Positions 50,001 to 58,497 of a stretch of DNA of 64,000 bases are shown one piece after another. Source of the stretch: Pseudomonas fluorescens (GTDB lineage: Bacteria; Pseudomonadota; Gammaproteobacteria; Pseudomonadales; Pseudomonadaceae); contig NZ_MSDF01000044.1 of NCBI RefSeq assembly GCF_002022275.1, positions 1 through 64,000 on the forward strand, read 5' to 3'. The position numbers were made by a program, and so were the translations under genes. Position 1 is the stretch's first letter. Every line of letters begins with the position of its first letter. Below the pieces are notes generated by a model. It was given only the letters and a program-made list of their open reading frames with translations. It was not told the DNA's origin and searched no databases.

Positions 50001-50445
50001 TGCGTTTTTGATCGACTTTGAAGGTGAGCCGGCGCGGCCTCTGCACGAGCGGCGCGGCAAGCACAGCCCGTATAAAGATGTGAGTGGTGTGCTGCGCTCG
50101 TTTGATTACGCAGCCGCCATGGCGCTGAATGTGCAAGGGGTGGATCACTCGCCCGAAGCGGACACTGCGCGCAAGCGGGTGACCGACCGTTATTTGAGTG
50201 AAGCGCGCCAGGCATTTATCCAGGCTTATCATCAAGCTACGTCTACACTGGCGCATGACTGGCAGGATGCCAAAGGCCAGGACGCAGCGCTGGCGTTGTT
50301 CAGCCTGGAGAAGGCCGCGTACGAAGTGGCTTACGAAGCGGAAAATCGCCCGACCTGGTTGCCGGTGCCGTTGCAAGGTTTGCACGGCCTGCTCAGCGGG
50401 CTCATACCTATATCGAAAACTGCACGCGGTGGGGAGACGTCATGA
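47098..50445 (+). CDS. treS: Trehalose synthase/maltokinase fusion (TreS-Mak)
   Basis: From ATG 47098, after GGAGTTTCC, the product has 1115 residues. The N-terminal 560 are a GH13 trehalose synthase (WYKDAVIYQVHVKSYFDSNN; Asp212 nucleophile in GLRLDAIPYLIERDG; Glu254 in LLAEANQWPED; FLRNHDELTLEMV). The C-terminal part from about 600 is a maltokinase (Pep2): LPAWLPKRRWFAGKD, SVVVGESLVLKLIRKV and the kinase loop RVHGDLHLGQVLVVKGDAFL followed by IDFEGEP. It converts trehalose to maltose and phosphorylates the maltose for GlgE. Its stop overlaps the glgB start (ATGA). Confidence 0.92.
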   Translation: MAKKPNAATFIKDPLWYKDAVIYQVHVKSYFDSNNDGIGDFPGLIAKLDYIADLGVNTIWLLPFYPSPRRDDGYDIAEYRGVHSDYGTMADAKRFIAEAHKRGLRVITELVINHTSDQHPWFQRARKAKPGSAARDFYVWSDDDQKYDGTRIIFLDTEKSNWTWDPVAGQYFWHRFYSHQPDLNFDNPQVMKAVLSVMRFWLDMGIDGLRLDAIPYLIERDGTNNENLPETHDVLKQIRAEIDAHYPDRMLLAEANQWPEDTQLYFGDKKGDDGDECHMAFHFPLMPRMYMALAQEDRFPITDILRQTPEIPANCQWAIFLRNHDELTLEMVTDKERDYLWNYYAADRRARINLGIRRRLAPLMERDRRRVELLNSLLLSMPGTPTLYYGDEIGMGDNIYLGDRDGVRTPMQWSIDRNGGFSRADPASLVLPPIMDPLYGYQSVNVETQTQDPHSLLNWTRRMLAVRKQSKAFGRGSLKMLSPSNRRILAYTREFTGDDGRNEIILCVANVSRSAQAAELDLSAFAGMVPVEMLGGNAFPPIGQLNFLLTLAPYGFYWFVLAAENQMPSWHVEPAQSIPDFTTLVLKKRMEELLEEPGRTTLEQTSLPAWLPKRRWFAGKDTAIDKVHIAYGVRFGDPEHPVLLSEIDVTSAGQVSRYQLPFGFLGEDQFTSALPQQLALARVRRTRQVGLVTDAFSLEHFIRAVIHGLQAGTVLNSSEGDLRFEATPHLAKLQLSDESEVRYLSAEQSNSSVVVGESLVLKLIRKVSAGVHPELEMSAYLTEAGYPNISPLLGSMIRRDGEGQDNLLMIAQGYLSNQGDAWAWTQNSLERAIRDELAEAMSEQEQHYNALGELQDFAGLLGQRLGEMHVALAAKTANKDFKPEATTAKDTQAWAKDVGAQIDRALQLLKLHQDRLNPADQALVSELLAQKKVIGSHVQALAKATAGGLRIRVHGDLHLGQVLVVKGDAFLIDFEGEPARPLHERRGKHSPYKDVSGVLRSFDYAAAMALNVQGVDHSPEADTARKRVTDRYLSEARQAFIQAYHQATSTLAHDWQDAKGQDAALALFSLEKAAYEVAYEAENRPTWLPVPLQGLHGLLSGLIPISKTARGGETS

Positions 50446-52679
50446 GCTTTACAAATAAAGAACCGCTGCACGCGAAGTTGACTGCAATGCCGGCGCCGAA
50501 AGACGTCGAAGCCTTGGTCCGCGCGGAACACCACGACCCATTCTCGATCCTTGGGCCGCACGACGATGAACACGGCGGCCAGTTTATCCGTGCATTCCTG
50601 CCGGAGGCCTTGAGCGTCCAGGTACTGGCGCGCGACAGCGGTGAACACATCGGCAGCCTCGATGCCACGCAGGTGCCGGGCTTGTTTGTCGGGCACTTCA
50701 CGACGCGCCAGGGTTACCTGCTGAAAATCCAGTGGGCCGGTGGCGAGCAGATCACCGAAGACCCGTACAGCTTCAATCAATTGTTGCTGGGCGAGATGGA
50801 CCTGTACCTGTTTGCTGAAGGTAACCACCGTGACCTCAGCAGTTGCCTGGGGGCGCAAGTCACCAGCGTCGATGGCGTAGACGGCGTGCGTTTTGCCGTG
50901 TGGGCGCCGAATGCCCGACGTGTTTCGGTGGTGGGGGATTTCAATATCTGGGATGGCCGCCGTCATCCGATGCGTTTGCGGCACCCGTCCGGCGTGTGGG
51001 AGATCTTTATTCCACGCCTGCAAGCAGGTGCAGCCTACAAGTACGAAATTCTCGGTGCCAACGGGATCCTGCCGCTCAAGGCCGACCCCATGGCGCTGGC
51101 GACCCAGCTGCCGCCGGACACCGCATCCAAAGTCGCGGCGCCCTTGCAGGTGGACTGGCAAGACCACGAATGGATGGCGTCGCGTACCGAGCGGCAAAAA
51201 TCCAGCGCGCCGCTGTCGATCTACGAGCTGCACGTGGGTTCGTGGCAGTGCGAGCTGGATGAGGCCGGTGAAGTCGCCCGCCAGTACGGCTGGCGCGAAT
51301 TGGCCGAGCGCTTGATTCCGTATGTACAGGAGCTGGGCTTCACGCATATCGAGCTGATGCCGATCATGGAGCATCCGTTTGGCGGCTCCTGGGGCTACCA
51401 GGCGTTGTCACAATTCGCGCCGACCGCGCGGTTTGGCTCGCCGGAAGACTTCGGCTTCTTTATCAACGCCCTGCACCAGGCCAACATTGGCGTGATCCTG
51501 GACTGGGTGCCCGCGCATTTCCCGACCGATACCCACGGCCTGGCACAATTTGACGGCACCGCGCTGTACGAATACGCCAACCCGCTGGAAGGCTTCCATC
51601 AGGACTGGGACACGCTGATCTACAACCTGGGCCGCACGGAAGTGCACGGCTTCATGCTGGCTTCGGCGCTGCACTGGCTCAAGCATTTCCACATTGATGG
51701 CCTGCGCGTGGATGCGGTGGCCTCGATGCTGTATCGCGACTATTCCCGCAAGGCGGGCGAATGGGTGCCCAACCGCCATGGCGGTCGCGAGAACCTGGAA
51801 GCCATCGATTTCCTGCGTCATTTGAACGACGTGGTTGCCCTGGAAGCGCCAGGTGCTTTGGTGATTGCCGAGGAATCCACGGCGTGGCCGGGTGTCAGCC
51901 AGCCGACCCAACAGGGCGGTTTGGGGTTCAACTACAAGTGGAATATGGGCTGGATGCACGACTCCCTGCATTACATCCAGCAGGACCCGGTGTACCGCGC
52001 CCATCATCACAATGAGCTGAGTTTTGGCCTGGTGTATGCCTGGTCCGAGCGGTTCATTTTGCCGATTTCCCATGATGAGGTGGTGCACGGCAAACACTCG
52101 CTGATCGACAAGATGCCCGGTGACCGTTGGCAGAAGTTCGCCAACCTGCGCGCTTACCTGAGCTTTATGTGGATGCACCCGGGCAAAAAGCTGCTGTTCA
52201 TGGGCTGCGAATTTGGCCAGTGGCGCGAGTGGAACCATGACCAGCAACTGGACTGGTACCTGCTGCAATACCCCGAGCACCGGGGCGTGCAGAAACTCGT
52301 CGGTGACCTTAACCGCCTGTACCGGGAGGAGCCTGCGCTGCATGAGCAGGATGATGCGCCGCAAGGTTTTCAGTGGCTGATTGGCGACGATGCGATCAAT
52401 AGCGTCTACGCTTGGTTGCGCTGGAGCAAGGACGGCAAGCCGGTGCTGGTGGTGGCCAACTTCACCCCGGTGCCGCGTGAGGCTTATTCCGTCGGTGTGC
52501 CTTTCGCCGGGCGCTGGAGCGAGGTGATCAACAGTGACGCCGACACGTACGCCGGTTCCAACTACGGCAACGGTGGCGAGGTGTTCACGGCTGATGAGCC
52601 CCGCCATGGGCAGCCGGTGTCGCTGTCGTTGAATCTGCCGCCCCTGGGTGTATTGATTCTTCGGCCCGAAGCGCTTTAA
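50442..52679 (+). CDS. glgB: 1,4-alpha-glucan branching enzyme GlgB
   Basis: The 745-residue protein has the N1 and CBM48 domains (HHDPFSILGPHDDEHGG; FAVWAPNARRVSVVGDFNIW), the GH13 barrel with IELMPIMEHPFGGSWGYQ, DWVPAHFPTD, nucleophile Asp in GLRVDAVASMLYRDYSR, acid Glu in VIAEESTAWPGV, and SHDEVVHGK, then a C-terminal beta domain. The length and motifs fit E. coli GlgB (728). It adds alpha-1,6 branches to the glucan built by GlgE. It overlaps treS by four bases. Confidence 0.94.
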   Translation: MSFTNKEPLHAKLTAMPAPKDVEALVRAEHHDPFSILGPHDDEHGGQFIRAFLPEALSVQVLARDSGEHIGSLDATQVPGLFVGHFTTRQGYLLKIQWAGGEQITEDPYSFNQLLLGEMDLYLFAEGNHRDLSSCLGAQVTSVDGVDGVRFAVWAPNARRVSVVGDFNIWDGRRHPMRLRHPSGVWEIFIPRLQAGAAYKYEILGANGILPLKADPMALATQLPPDTASKVAAPLQVDWQDHEWMASRTERQKSSAPLSIYELHVGSWQCELDEAGEVARQYGWRELAERLIPYVQELGFTHIELMPIMEHPFGGSWGYQALSQFAPTARFGSPEDFGFFINALHQANIGVILDWVPAHFPTDTHGLAQFDGTALYEYANPLEGFHQDWDTLIYNLGRTEVHGFMLASALHWLKHFHIDGLRVDAVASMLYRDYSRKAGEWVPNRHGGRENLEAIDFLRHLNDVVALEAPGALVIAEESTAWPGVSQPTQQGGLGFNYKWNMGWMHDSLHYIQQDPVYRAHHHNELSFGLVYAWSERFILPISHDEVVHGKHSLIDKMPGDRWQKFANLRAYLSFMWMHPGKKLLFMGCEFGQWREWNHDQQLDWYLLQYPEHRGVQKLVGDLNRLYREEPALHEQDDAPQGFQWLIGDDAINSVYAWLRWSKDGKPVLVVANFTPVPREAYSVGVPFAGRWSEVINSDADTYAGSNYGNGGEVFTADEPRHGQPVSLSLNLPPLGVLILRPEAL

Positions 52680-52730
52680 GGGCTCTACCGTGCTGGATTC
52701 TGTTGTCCGGGCTACTGGCAGGGTGCCACA

Positions 52731-53897
52731 ATGGCGCCTTTGTCGTGGCAGTTGAATCAGGCGGATTTCATGAACGGCCTTGGGCGTGGGCAGGACCAGG
52801 ATGGCTTTATCGAGGAGCAGGTGCGAACCGACCGTTTGCACCAGCTGTTTCGTCAATCGTTCGCTGCCATTTTCGGCAGCTACCTGGGCGCCGTCATGCT
52901 GTGCTGGCTGTGCTGGGACCGCTTCGACCACCAAGTCATGCTGGTCTGGCTGACGGTGCTGGCGGTCACGTCACTGTTGCGCGTCAAGATGTTCATGGAC
53001 TGGTTTCGTTGCCCGAACATCGAGCGCACGCCTGATCGCTGGGAGCGTCGCTATTGGGTGACGTTGATGCTTTCGGCGGGCGTGTGGGGCATTGGCGCGC
53101 TGGCGGTGATGCCCACCGACGATCGCGTCTCCCAGGTGCTGGTCATGCTGTTTACCGTGGGCATGTCGGTCAGCGCGGTTTCGTGTTATTCGGCTTATCG
53201 CTACATGACCCTTGGCTCCATGGCCCTGGTGCTGTTGCCGTGCACGCTGTGGCTGCTGTTCCAGCCTGCGCCGATGCAAGTCGGCGTGGCCATTGCGGTG
53301 TTGGTGTTTTCGACCTTTGTCGTCAGCGCCACGCGCAAGTTGTCCGATGCCCTGGAAAAAGCCTTTCGCCTGACCCGGCAAATGGAGCGCGCCCACAATA
53401 TTTCCACGCGCGCCGCCCAGACCGATGAACTCACCGGGCTGATGAACCGTCGCGCATTCTTCGAACATGCCCACCTGCTGTACGCGCAATGCCGCCACAA
53501 CCGGCAACCACTGTGCGCACTCATGATGGACATGGACCACTTCAAAAGCATCAATGACACCTACGGCCACCAGGCCGGCGATCAGGTATTGCGCCAGATC
53601 GGCGGGGTGATCAGCGCGTCGTTTCGTCAGGCCGATGTGTATGGCCGGCTTGGCGGCGAGGAGTTTGCGGTGCTGTTGCCCAACACTTCGCTGGAAACCG
53701 CACGGGACATCGCCGAACAACTGATCAAGGCGATTTCCGGCCTGGCGTCCGAGCCGGTGCAGGGCCTGACCGCGAGCCTCGGTGTCGCCTCCACGCGCAG
53801 CCTCGATCAGGACCTGCACAGCTTGATGAATACGGCCGACAAGGCGCTCTACCGCGCCAAGGCCATGGGGCGTAACCAGGTCGCGGTGGCGGACTAG
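52731..53897 (+). CDS. Membrane diguanylate cyclase (GGDEF)
   Basis: The 388-residue protein has six predicted membrane helices in the first 200 residues (AIFGSYLGAVMLCWLCW; VMLVWLTVLAVTSLL; YWVTLMLSAGVWGIGALAVM and others) and a GGDEF domain from about 230 with DELTGLMNRRAFFEHA, MDMDHFKSINDTYGHQAGDQ and the intact signature RLGGEEFAVLLP. ATG 52731 is used; ATG 52770 (MNGLGRGQ) is equally possible. It makes c-di-GMP. It follows glgB after 51 bases, which hints at a regulatory link but may be chance. Confidence 0.9.
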   Translation: MAPLSWQLNQADFMNGLGRGQDQDGFIEEQVRTDRLHQLFRQSFAAIFGSYLGAVMLCWLCWDRFDHQVMLVWLTVLAVTSLLRVKMFMDWFRCPNIERTPDRWERRYWVTLMLSAGVWGIGALAVMPTDDRVSQVLVMLFTVGMSVSAVSCYSAYRYMTLGSMALVLLPCTLWLLFQPAPMQVGVAIAVLVFSTFVVSATRKLSDALEKAFRLTRQMERAHNISTRAAQTDELTGLMNRRAFFEHAHLLYAQCRHNRQPLCALMMDMDHFKSINDTYGHQAGDQVLRQIGGVISASFRQADVYGRLGGEEFAVLLPNTSLETARDIAEQLIKAISGLASEPVQGLTASLGVASTRSLDQDLHSLMNTADKALYRAKAMGRNQVAVAD

Positions 53898-53900
53898 GGC

Positions 53901-56087
53901 TCAGTCCTTGCGCATCGACTTGGCCAGCACCCGCGCCACTTGGTCGGCGGAGTAGGGTTTGGGGAGAAATTCGAAGCCGTCGTAACCACTGTCAGCCAGC
54001 TCTTCGCTGTAACCGGAGGTGAGCACCACCGGCAGAGCGGGGCGGCGCTGGCGCAGCAGTTTGGCCATCGCCACGCCGGTCATGCCGGGCATCACCACAT
54101 CCGAAAAGATCGCATCGAAGGCGGCCACGTCGGGACCGGCCAGTGCCAACGCCTGTTCGGCATCGGTGGCCCAGGTAGTCTGGTAGCCCAGGTCCTGCAG
54201 GATCTGATTGGCGAAACGGCCGACTTCCAGGTTGTCTTCCACAACCAGAATGTGGTGCAGGGAGGTGTCGTGGACAGGGCCGGATTCTTCCTGGGCGGCG
54301 GGGAGCTGCTCCGCCTCCGGCTGTGCTTCGGGCAGGTACAGGGTGAACACGGTGCCCTGGCCGAGGGCACTGGCCATGTCGACGTTACCGCCGGACTGCT
54401 TGGCAAACCCGAACACCTGCGACAGGCCCAGCCCGGTGCCTTTGCCCACCGCCTTGGTGGTAAAGAAGGGTTCGAACATGCGCTCGGCGATGTCGCGGGT
54501 GATCCCGGTGCCGGTGTCGGCCAGTGAAACGCTGACAAATGGCTGACGTACCTGCGCCTCACCGCGGATACGCGGCAATGCGGCCACGCGCTCTACGCGC
54601 AGGGTCAGGGTGCCTTGCCCCTCCATGGCATCGCGCGCATTCAGCGCGATATTGATCAGCGCGGTTTCAAACTGGTTGGAGTCCACGCGCACATGGCAGG
54701 GGTGTTCGGGAAATTCCATCTGCACATGAATACGTGCGCCAGTCACGCTTTCGAGCATCTCGCCGATGTTTCTGACGCGATGGCCAACGTCGAAGACTTC
54801 AGGGTTCAGCGGTTGGCGGCGGGCAAAAGCCAGCAACTGACTGGTCAGCTTGCTGGCGCGTTCGACGGTGTCGCAGACCGCGCCCATGTAGCGCTGGCGG
54901 CGTTCTTCGGACAAGCCTGGCCGCCGCAGGAAATCCATCGAGGAGCGAATGATCGTCAGCAAATTGTTGAAGTCGTGGGCCACGCCGCCGGTCAACTGGC
55001 CGATGGCTTCCAGTTTCTGCGACTGGTGCAAGGCGGCCTCGGCCTGGGTCAGCGCGGCGGTGCGGTCTTCTACGCGCTGTTCCAGGGTGGCATTGAGTTC
55101 GGTGATCGCCGCCAAGCCTTCGCGCACAGCCGCGTCGGCGCGCACGCGCTCGATGTGCGCCCAGGAGCGCTCGGTGACCTCGCCCACCAATGCCAGGTCA
55201 TAGGGCGACCAGGCGCGTGCATATTTGTCATGCACGGCCATCAAGGCGGTCAGGCGGCCATCCTTGATCAGCGGGAAGCACACCGTCGCCGTGGCGCCCA
55301 GGGCCTGGTAGCTGGCGGACTCTTCAGGCGTGAATTCCACGCGGTTGTCACGCACCACCAGCGCTTCACCCGCGTGCAGTTGCTGGACCGCCCGCGCGCC
55401 GAACGAGGCCAGGCTGTAGCGCCCGACGATGCTCGGCGAGCCGGGCGCCGCCCAATTGCCGCGAATGGTGAAGCCGTCTTCATCGGCGTCCATGTCAGCG
55501 TAGGCGCAATTGGACACCTGCAGGTGCTGGGCCAACAGGCGTGTGGTGATGGTCATGATGGCTTCGGCGTCGATGGCATTGGCCACGCCGCTGCCGATCG
55601 CATCGAGCACCGCCAGGCGCCGTGCCAGAAACACGGTGGCGGTGGTCTCGGTGACGGTATTGAGCATCCCCATCACATTGCCCATGGGGTCGCGGATGGG
55701 GCTGTAGCAGAAGGTGAAGTAGGTTTGTTCCGGGCCGGAACCGCGCTCAATCACCAGCGGGTAGTTTTCCACGTAGGTCGCGTGGCCTTCATAAGCCGCC
55801 TGGGCGATGGGGCGCACTTCCTCCCAGACCTCCCGCCACACTTCGTTGAACGGGCGACCGAGTGCGTAGGGTTTGTCGCCCAGAATCGGAATGGCGGCAT
55901 CGTTGTAGAGCAGGGTCATGGACGGCCCCCAGATGATCGACTGGGGGAAACTTGACGCAAAGCACAGCGCGACGGTGGTCTTGAGCACGTCAGGCCAGTG
56001 TTCCAGCGGCCCCAGGGGGGTACTGGCCCAATCATGCAAGCGAACCTGCTCGGCCATGTCGCTGCTGCTTTGCAGCCAATTCATCAT
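53901..56087 (-). CDS. Hybrid sensor histidine kinase (PAS-GAF-HisKA-HATPase-REC)
   Basis: The 728-residue protein lacks membrane helices. A PAS-like start (about 25-150: GPSMTLLYNDAAIPILGDKP; PIRDPMGNVMGMLNTVTETT) is followed by GAF (about 155-320), a coiled linker, the H-box GGVAHDFNNLLTIIRSS (about 370), ATP-binding N-, G1- and G2-boxes (NIALNARDAMEGQG; VSLADTGTGI; GKGTGLGLSQVFGFAKQSGG), and a receiver domain (HHILVVEDNLEVGRFANQIL; phosphoacceptor in FDAIFSDVVMPGMTG). No separate response regulator lies next to it. It converges on the GGDEF gene with a three-base gap. Confidence 0.92.
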   Translation of the reverse strand: MMNWLQSSSDMAEQVRLHDWASTPLGPLEHWPDVLKTTVALCFASSFPQSIIWGPSMTLLYNDAAIPILGDKPYALGRPFNEVWREVWEEVRPIAQAAYEGHATYVENYPLVIERGSGPEQTYFTFCYSPIRDPMGNVMGMLNTVTETTATVFLARRLAVLDAIGSGVANAIDAEAIMTITTRLLAQHLQVSNCAYADMDADEDGFTIRGNWAAPGSPSIVGRYSLASFGARAVQQLHAGEALVVRDNRVEFTPEESASYQALGATATVCFPLIKDGRLTALMAVHDKYARAWSPYDLALVGEVTERSWAHIERVRADAAVREGLAAITELNATLEQRVEDRTAALTQAEAALHQSQKLEAIGQLTGGVAHDFNNLLTIIRSSMDFLRRPGLSEERRQRYMGAVCDTVERASKLTSQLLAFARRQPLNPEVFDVGHRVRNIGEMLESVTGARIHVQMEFPEHPCHVRVDSNQFETALINIALNARDAMEGQGTLTLRVERVAALPRIRGEAQVRQPFVSVSLADTGTGITRDIAERMFEPFFTTKAVGKGTGLGLSQVFGFAKQSGGNVDMASALGQGTVFTLYLPEAQPEAEQLPAAQEESGPVHDTSLHHILVVEDNLEVGRFANQILQDLGYQTTWATDAEQALALAGPDVAAFDAIFSDVVMPGMTGVAMAKLLRQRRPALPVVLTSGYSEELADSGYDGFEFLPKPYSADQVARVLAKSMRKD

Positions 56088-56236
56088 GGGGGCAACACCT
56101 TATCTACAGCGGTCTTGAGGGCGTGTGAATGCTCAGGGCATCAGGCAACAGACCGGGCGGACCGTTGCCAGTTCAGTGCGATTATCCATGAGATGGCACT
56201 CTGATACCTCTTCCGTGTTATCCGATTGCCTCGCGA

Positions 56237-57088
56237 CTACTGCGACCCCAAAACCCCCGTCCAGTAAATCCCTGCGTCGCTCTTGGGGTCCATTGCATAG
56301 GCAGCGCCCAATTCACGAAATTGCGGGTTCATCAGGTTGGCGCAATGGCCCGGGCTGGCGAGCCAGCCGTCTACCACTTTGCGCGGGGTATCGAGGCCGG
56401 CGGCGATGTTTTCGCCGATGTTCTTCGCGATATACCCTGCCAGTTCGGCACGGTCGCCCGGGGTGCGGCCGTCGTGGTCGAGATGGTCGAAGAAATTGCC
56501 GTTGGCCATGTTGCGCGTGTGGCTGTTGGCAGCATTGGCCAGGTCGTCGTTCCACGACAGTGGGGTGGTCGCGGTAAACGCCTGAGTGCCGCACTGGCGT
56601 GGCTGCTCACGCGCGGCGTTGATCAGGTTCAGCAGTTGCTTGCCTTCGGTCTGCCAGTCGCCCAGGCCGCTGGTGAGCAGCGGGCGAGCCAGCACGATGC
56701 GCCAGTCCTGGCCGCTGTTGCTCACGCCGATGTCGACAAACTGCGGGTCGAGCACCACGCGGCAGAAGCTTTCACGCACGGCCTTCATGGCGGCCTGAGC
56801 GTCCTTGGGGCCCGACAGGCTGATGGCCTGCACGTTGACCATCGGGTACGCCGCCCGCGCCAGGGCCTGCTGCAAATCGCCGACGTTGGTCGCTGGCAGC
56901 ACCAGCCGCGTGTCGCTGGCCAGCGGTGGCAGCTCCTGGGAACCCTGGTCACCGCAGCGCTGCACCTGGCTGCGGTATTGATTGATCTGTTGCACCAACT
57001 GACTTTCTTCATTCGCCATCGCGCTGGCGCAGAACGCCAGACTGGCGGCCAGCGTCGTAAGACCCATCATCAATGACAGCACGCGCAT
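56237..57088 (-). CDS. Exported CAP-domain (SCP/PR-1) protein
   Basis: From ATG 57088 the product has 283 residues: Sec signal (MGLTTLAASLAFCASAMA, then NEES), an N-terminal domain with a Cys pair, and a C-terminal CAP domain with LLNLINAAREQPRQCG, LSWNDDLANAANSHTRNMAN and the signature LDHDGRTPGDRAELAGYIAK through NIGENIAAG, GWLASPGHCANLMNPQFREL. CAP proteins are extracellular and bind small ligands. It stands alone; no partner is visible. Confidence 0.9.
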   Translation of the reverse strand: MRVLSLMMGLTTLAASLAFCASAMANEESQLVQQINQYRSQVQRCGDQGSQELPPLASDTRLVLPATNVGDLQQALARAAYPMVNVQAISLSGPKDAQAAMKAVRESFCRVVLDPQFVDIGVSNSGQDWRIVLARPLLTSGLGDWQTEGKQLLNLINAAREQPRQCGTQAFTATTPLSWNDDLANAANSHTRNMANGNFFDHLDHDGRTPGDRAELAGYIAKNIGENIAAGLDTPRKVVDGWLASPGHCANLMNPQFRELGAAYAMDPKSDAGIYWTGVLGSQ

Positions 57089-57169
57089 GGACGTTACCCT
57101 TGAGCTTGAAAGTGCCCATGATGCGCGATGTAACCCGGTCTGGCGCAACGCCTTTTTTGTTTTTTTGCC

Positions 57170-58384
57170 TCAACGGGTGTTCTGCTGCCACGTAGCGGCG
57201 CTATTGCGGGCCCAGGCGAAGGTGCTGGCGAGGACGATCAACGCCAGGGCTGCTGCGAAGGTCACGTGCAGGCCATTCGCCACACTTTGCGCGGTAGCGT
57301 CGGTCACATCCGGGCACGCCCAGGCGAAGATTGCGCCCAGGCCCGAAGCGCCAACAATCAGCCCGAGGTTGCGCGACAGGTTCAGCAGGCCCGAGACCGT
57401 GCCGCGTCGGGCGGGCGGCACATCGCCCATCACCGCCGTGTTGTTGGCGGCCTGGAACAGGCTGTAACCCGCCGTGAGGATGATCAGCGAGGAAAGATAG
57501 GCGAACAGGCCCGAAGCCAGCGACAACAGCAGGGCGCCGGCAGCCATGATGCCCAAGCCGGTGAGGGTCATGCGCTGGCTGCCCAGGCGGTCGGTCAGGC
57601 GCCCGGCCGGTATGCCGGTCAAGGCGGCGACGCAGGGGCCGACGGCCATCGTCAGGCCCATGAGGGCAGGGGTGAGCCCCAACCCCCGGGACAGGTAAAA
57701 CGGCCCGACCACGAAGGTCGCCATGATCACCGCCGACACCAGCGCGCTCATCGCCAGCCCGGCGCGCAGTGCCGGTTCTTTCAACGGCCGCCAGAATGAA
57801 TCGCGGGAAGCGGCAATGTCGGTGGTTCGATCAACCGGTAAATAGCGCCAGGCAAGGACGGCCGCCACTGCACCCAGCGGCAGGCCTGCCAGAAACAGCG
57901 CGCGCCAACCCCACACGCCAAGCAGCAACCCGCCGACGCCGGGCCCCATGGCGGTGCCGGTCGCCGACATCGTGCCGAGCAAGCCCATCACACGGCCGGT
58001 GCGTTCCTTGCTCACCGTGTCGCCGACCATGCCCAGCGTCATTGCCATCATGATCGCCGCGCCCAGGCCTTGCAGCGCACGCGCCGCCACCAGCCAGACC
58101 AGTGACGGCGCCGCAGCGCATAACCCGCAGGCCAGGGTAAACAACAGCAGCCCGCCGATCAGTAATCGGCGGCGCCCTACACGGTCGCCCAGGCGGCCCG
58201 CGCTGACAATCACGACGGTAATCGCCAGTAAATAGGCGAGCACCACCCACTGCACCGCGTGAAACGATGCCTCAAATACCTGTGCCAAAACGGGCAAGCC
58301 GACATTGGCAATGCTGGTTCCGAGTGACGCCAGCAACATGGACAGGGACAGGCTGAACAGCGCGCCTCGAGAAGAGACAGGCAT
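57170..58384 (-). CDS. MFS drug-efflux transporter (DHA2-like)
   Basis: From ATG 58384, preceded by GAGGAATTACCT, the product has 404 residues; ATG 58408 is an alternative. The helices carry MFS motifs: GRLGDRVGRRRLLIGG (motif A), VAARALQGLGAAIMMAMTLG (motif B) and LGTMSATGTAMGPGVGGLLL (motif C, typical of exporters). The length and pattern fit the DHA group with 12 helices. It is divergent from the LysR gene at 58498 and is probably controlled by it. Confidence 0.88.
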   Translation of the reverse strand: MPVSSRGALFSLSLSMLLASLGTSIANVGLPVLAQVFEASFHAVQWVVLAYLLAITVVIVSAGRLGDRVGRRRLLIGGLLLFTLACGLCAAAPSLVWLVAARALQGLGAAIMMAMTLGMVGDTVSKERTGRVMGLLGTMSATGTAMGPGVGGLLLGVWGWRALFLAGLPLGAVAAVLAWRYLPVDRTTDIAASRDSFWRPLKEPALRAGLAMSALVSAVIMATFVVGPFYLSRGLGLTPALMGLTMAVGPCVAALTGIPAGRLTDRLGSQRMTLTGLGIMAAGALLLSLASGLFAYLSSLIILTAGYSLFQAANNTAVMGDVPPARRGTVSGLLNLSRNLGLIVGASGLGAIFAWACPDVTDATAQSVANGLHVTFAAALALIVLASTFAWARNSAATWQQNTR

Positions 58385-58456
58385 AGGTAATTCCTCGTGT
58401 GAATGCATCTGTCACAAATCTACGACGCCGACTAACATGGCGGAAGACGCATGGCT

Positions 58457-58473
58457 TGCAGTTAATACCTGCA
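58457..58473. promoter_or_regulatory. LysR-type dyad between MFS and LysR genes
   Basis: TGCAG (58457-58461) and CTGCA (58469-58473) form a perfect dyad with the AT-rich spacer TTAATAC, inside the divergent spacer. This is the kind of site LysR regulators bind. Confidence 0.45.
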
Positions 58474-58497
58474 TGAAACGCCTGATGAGGAGGAGAG

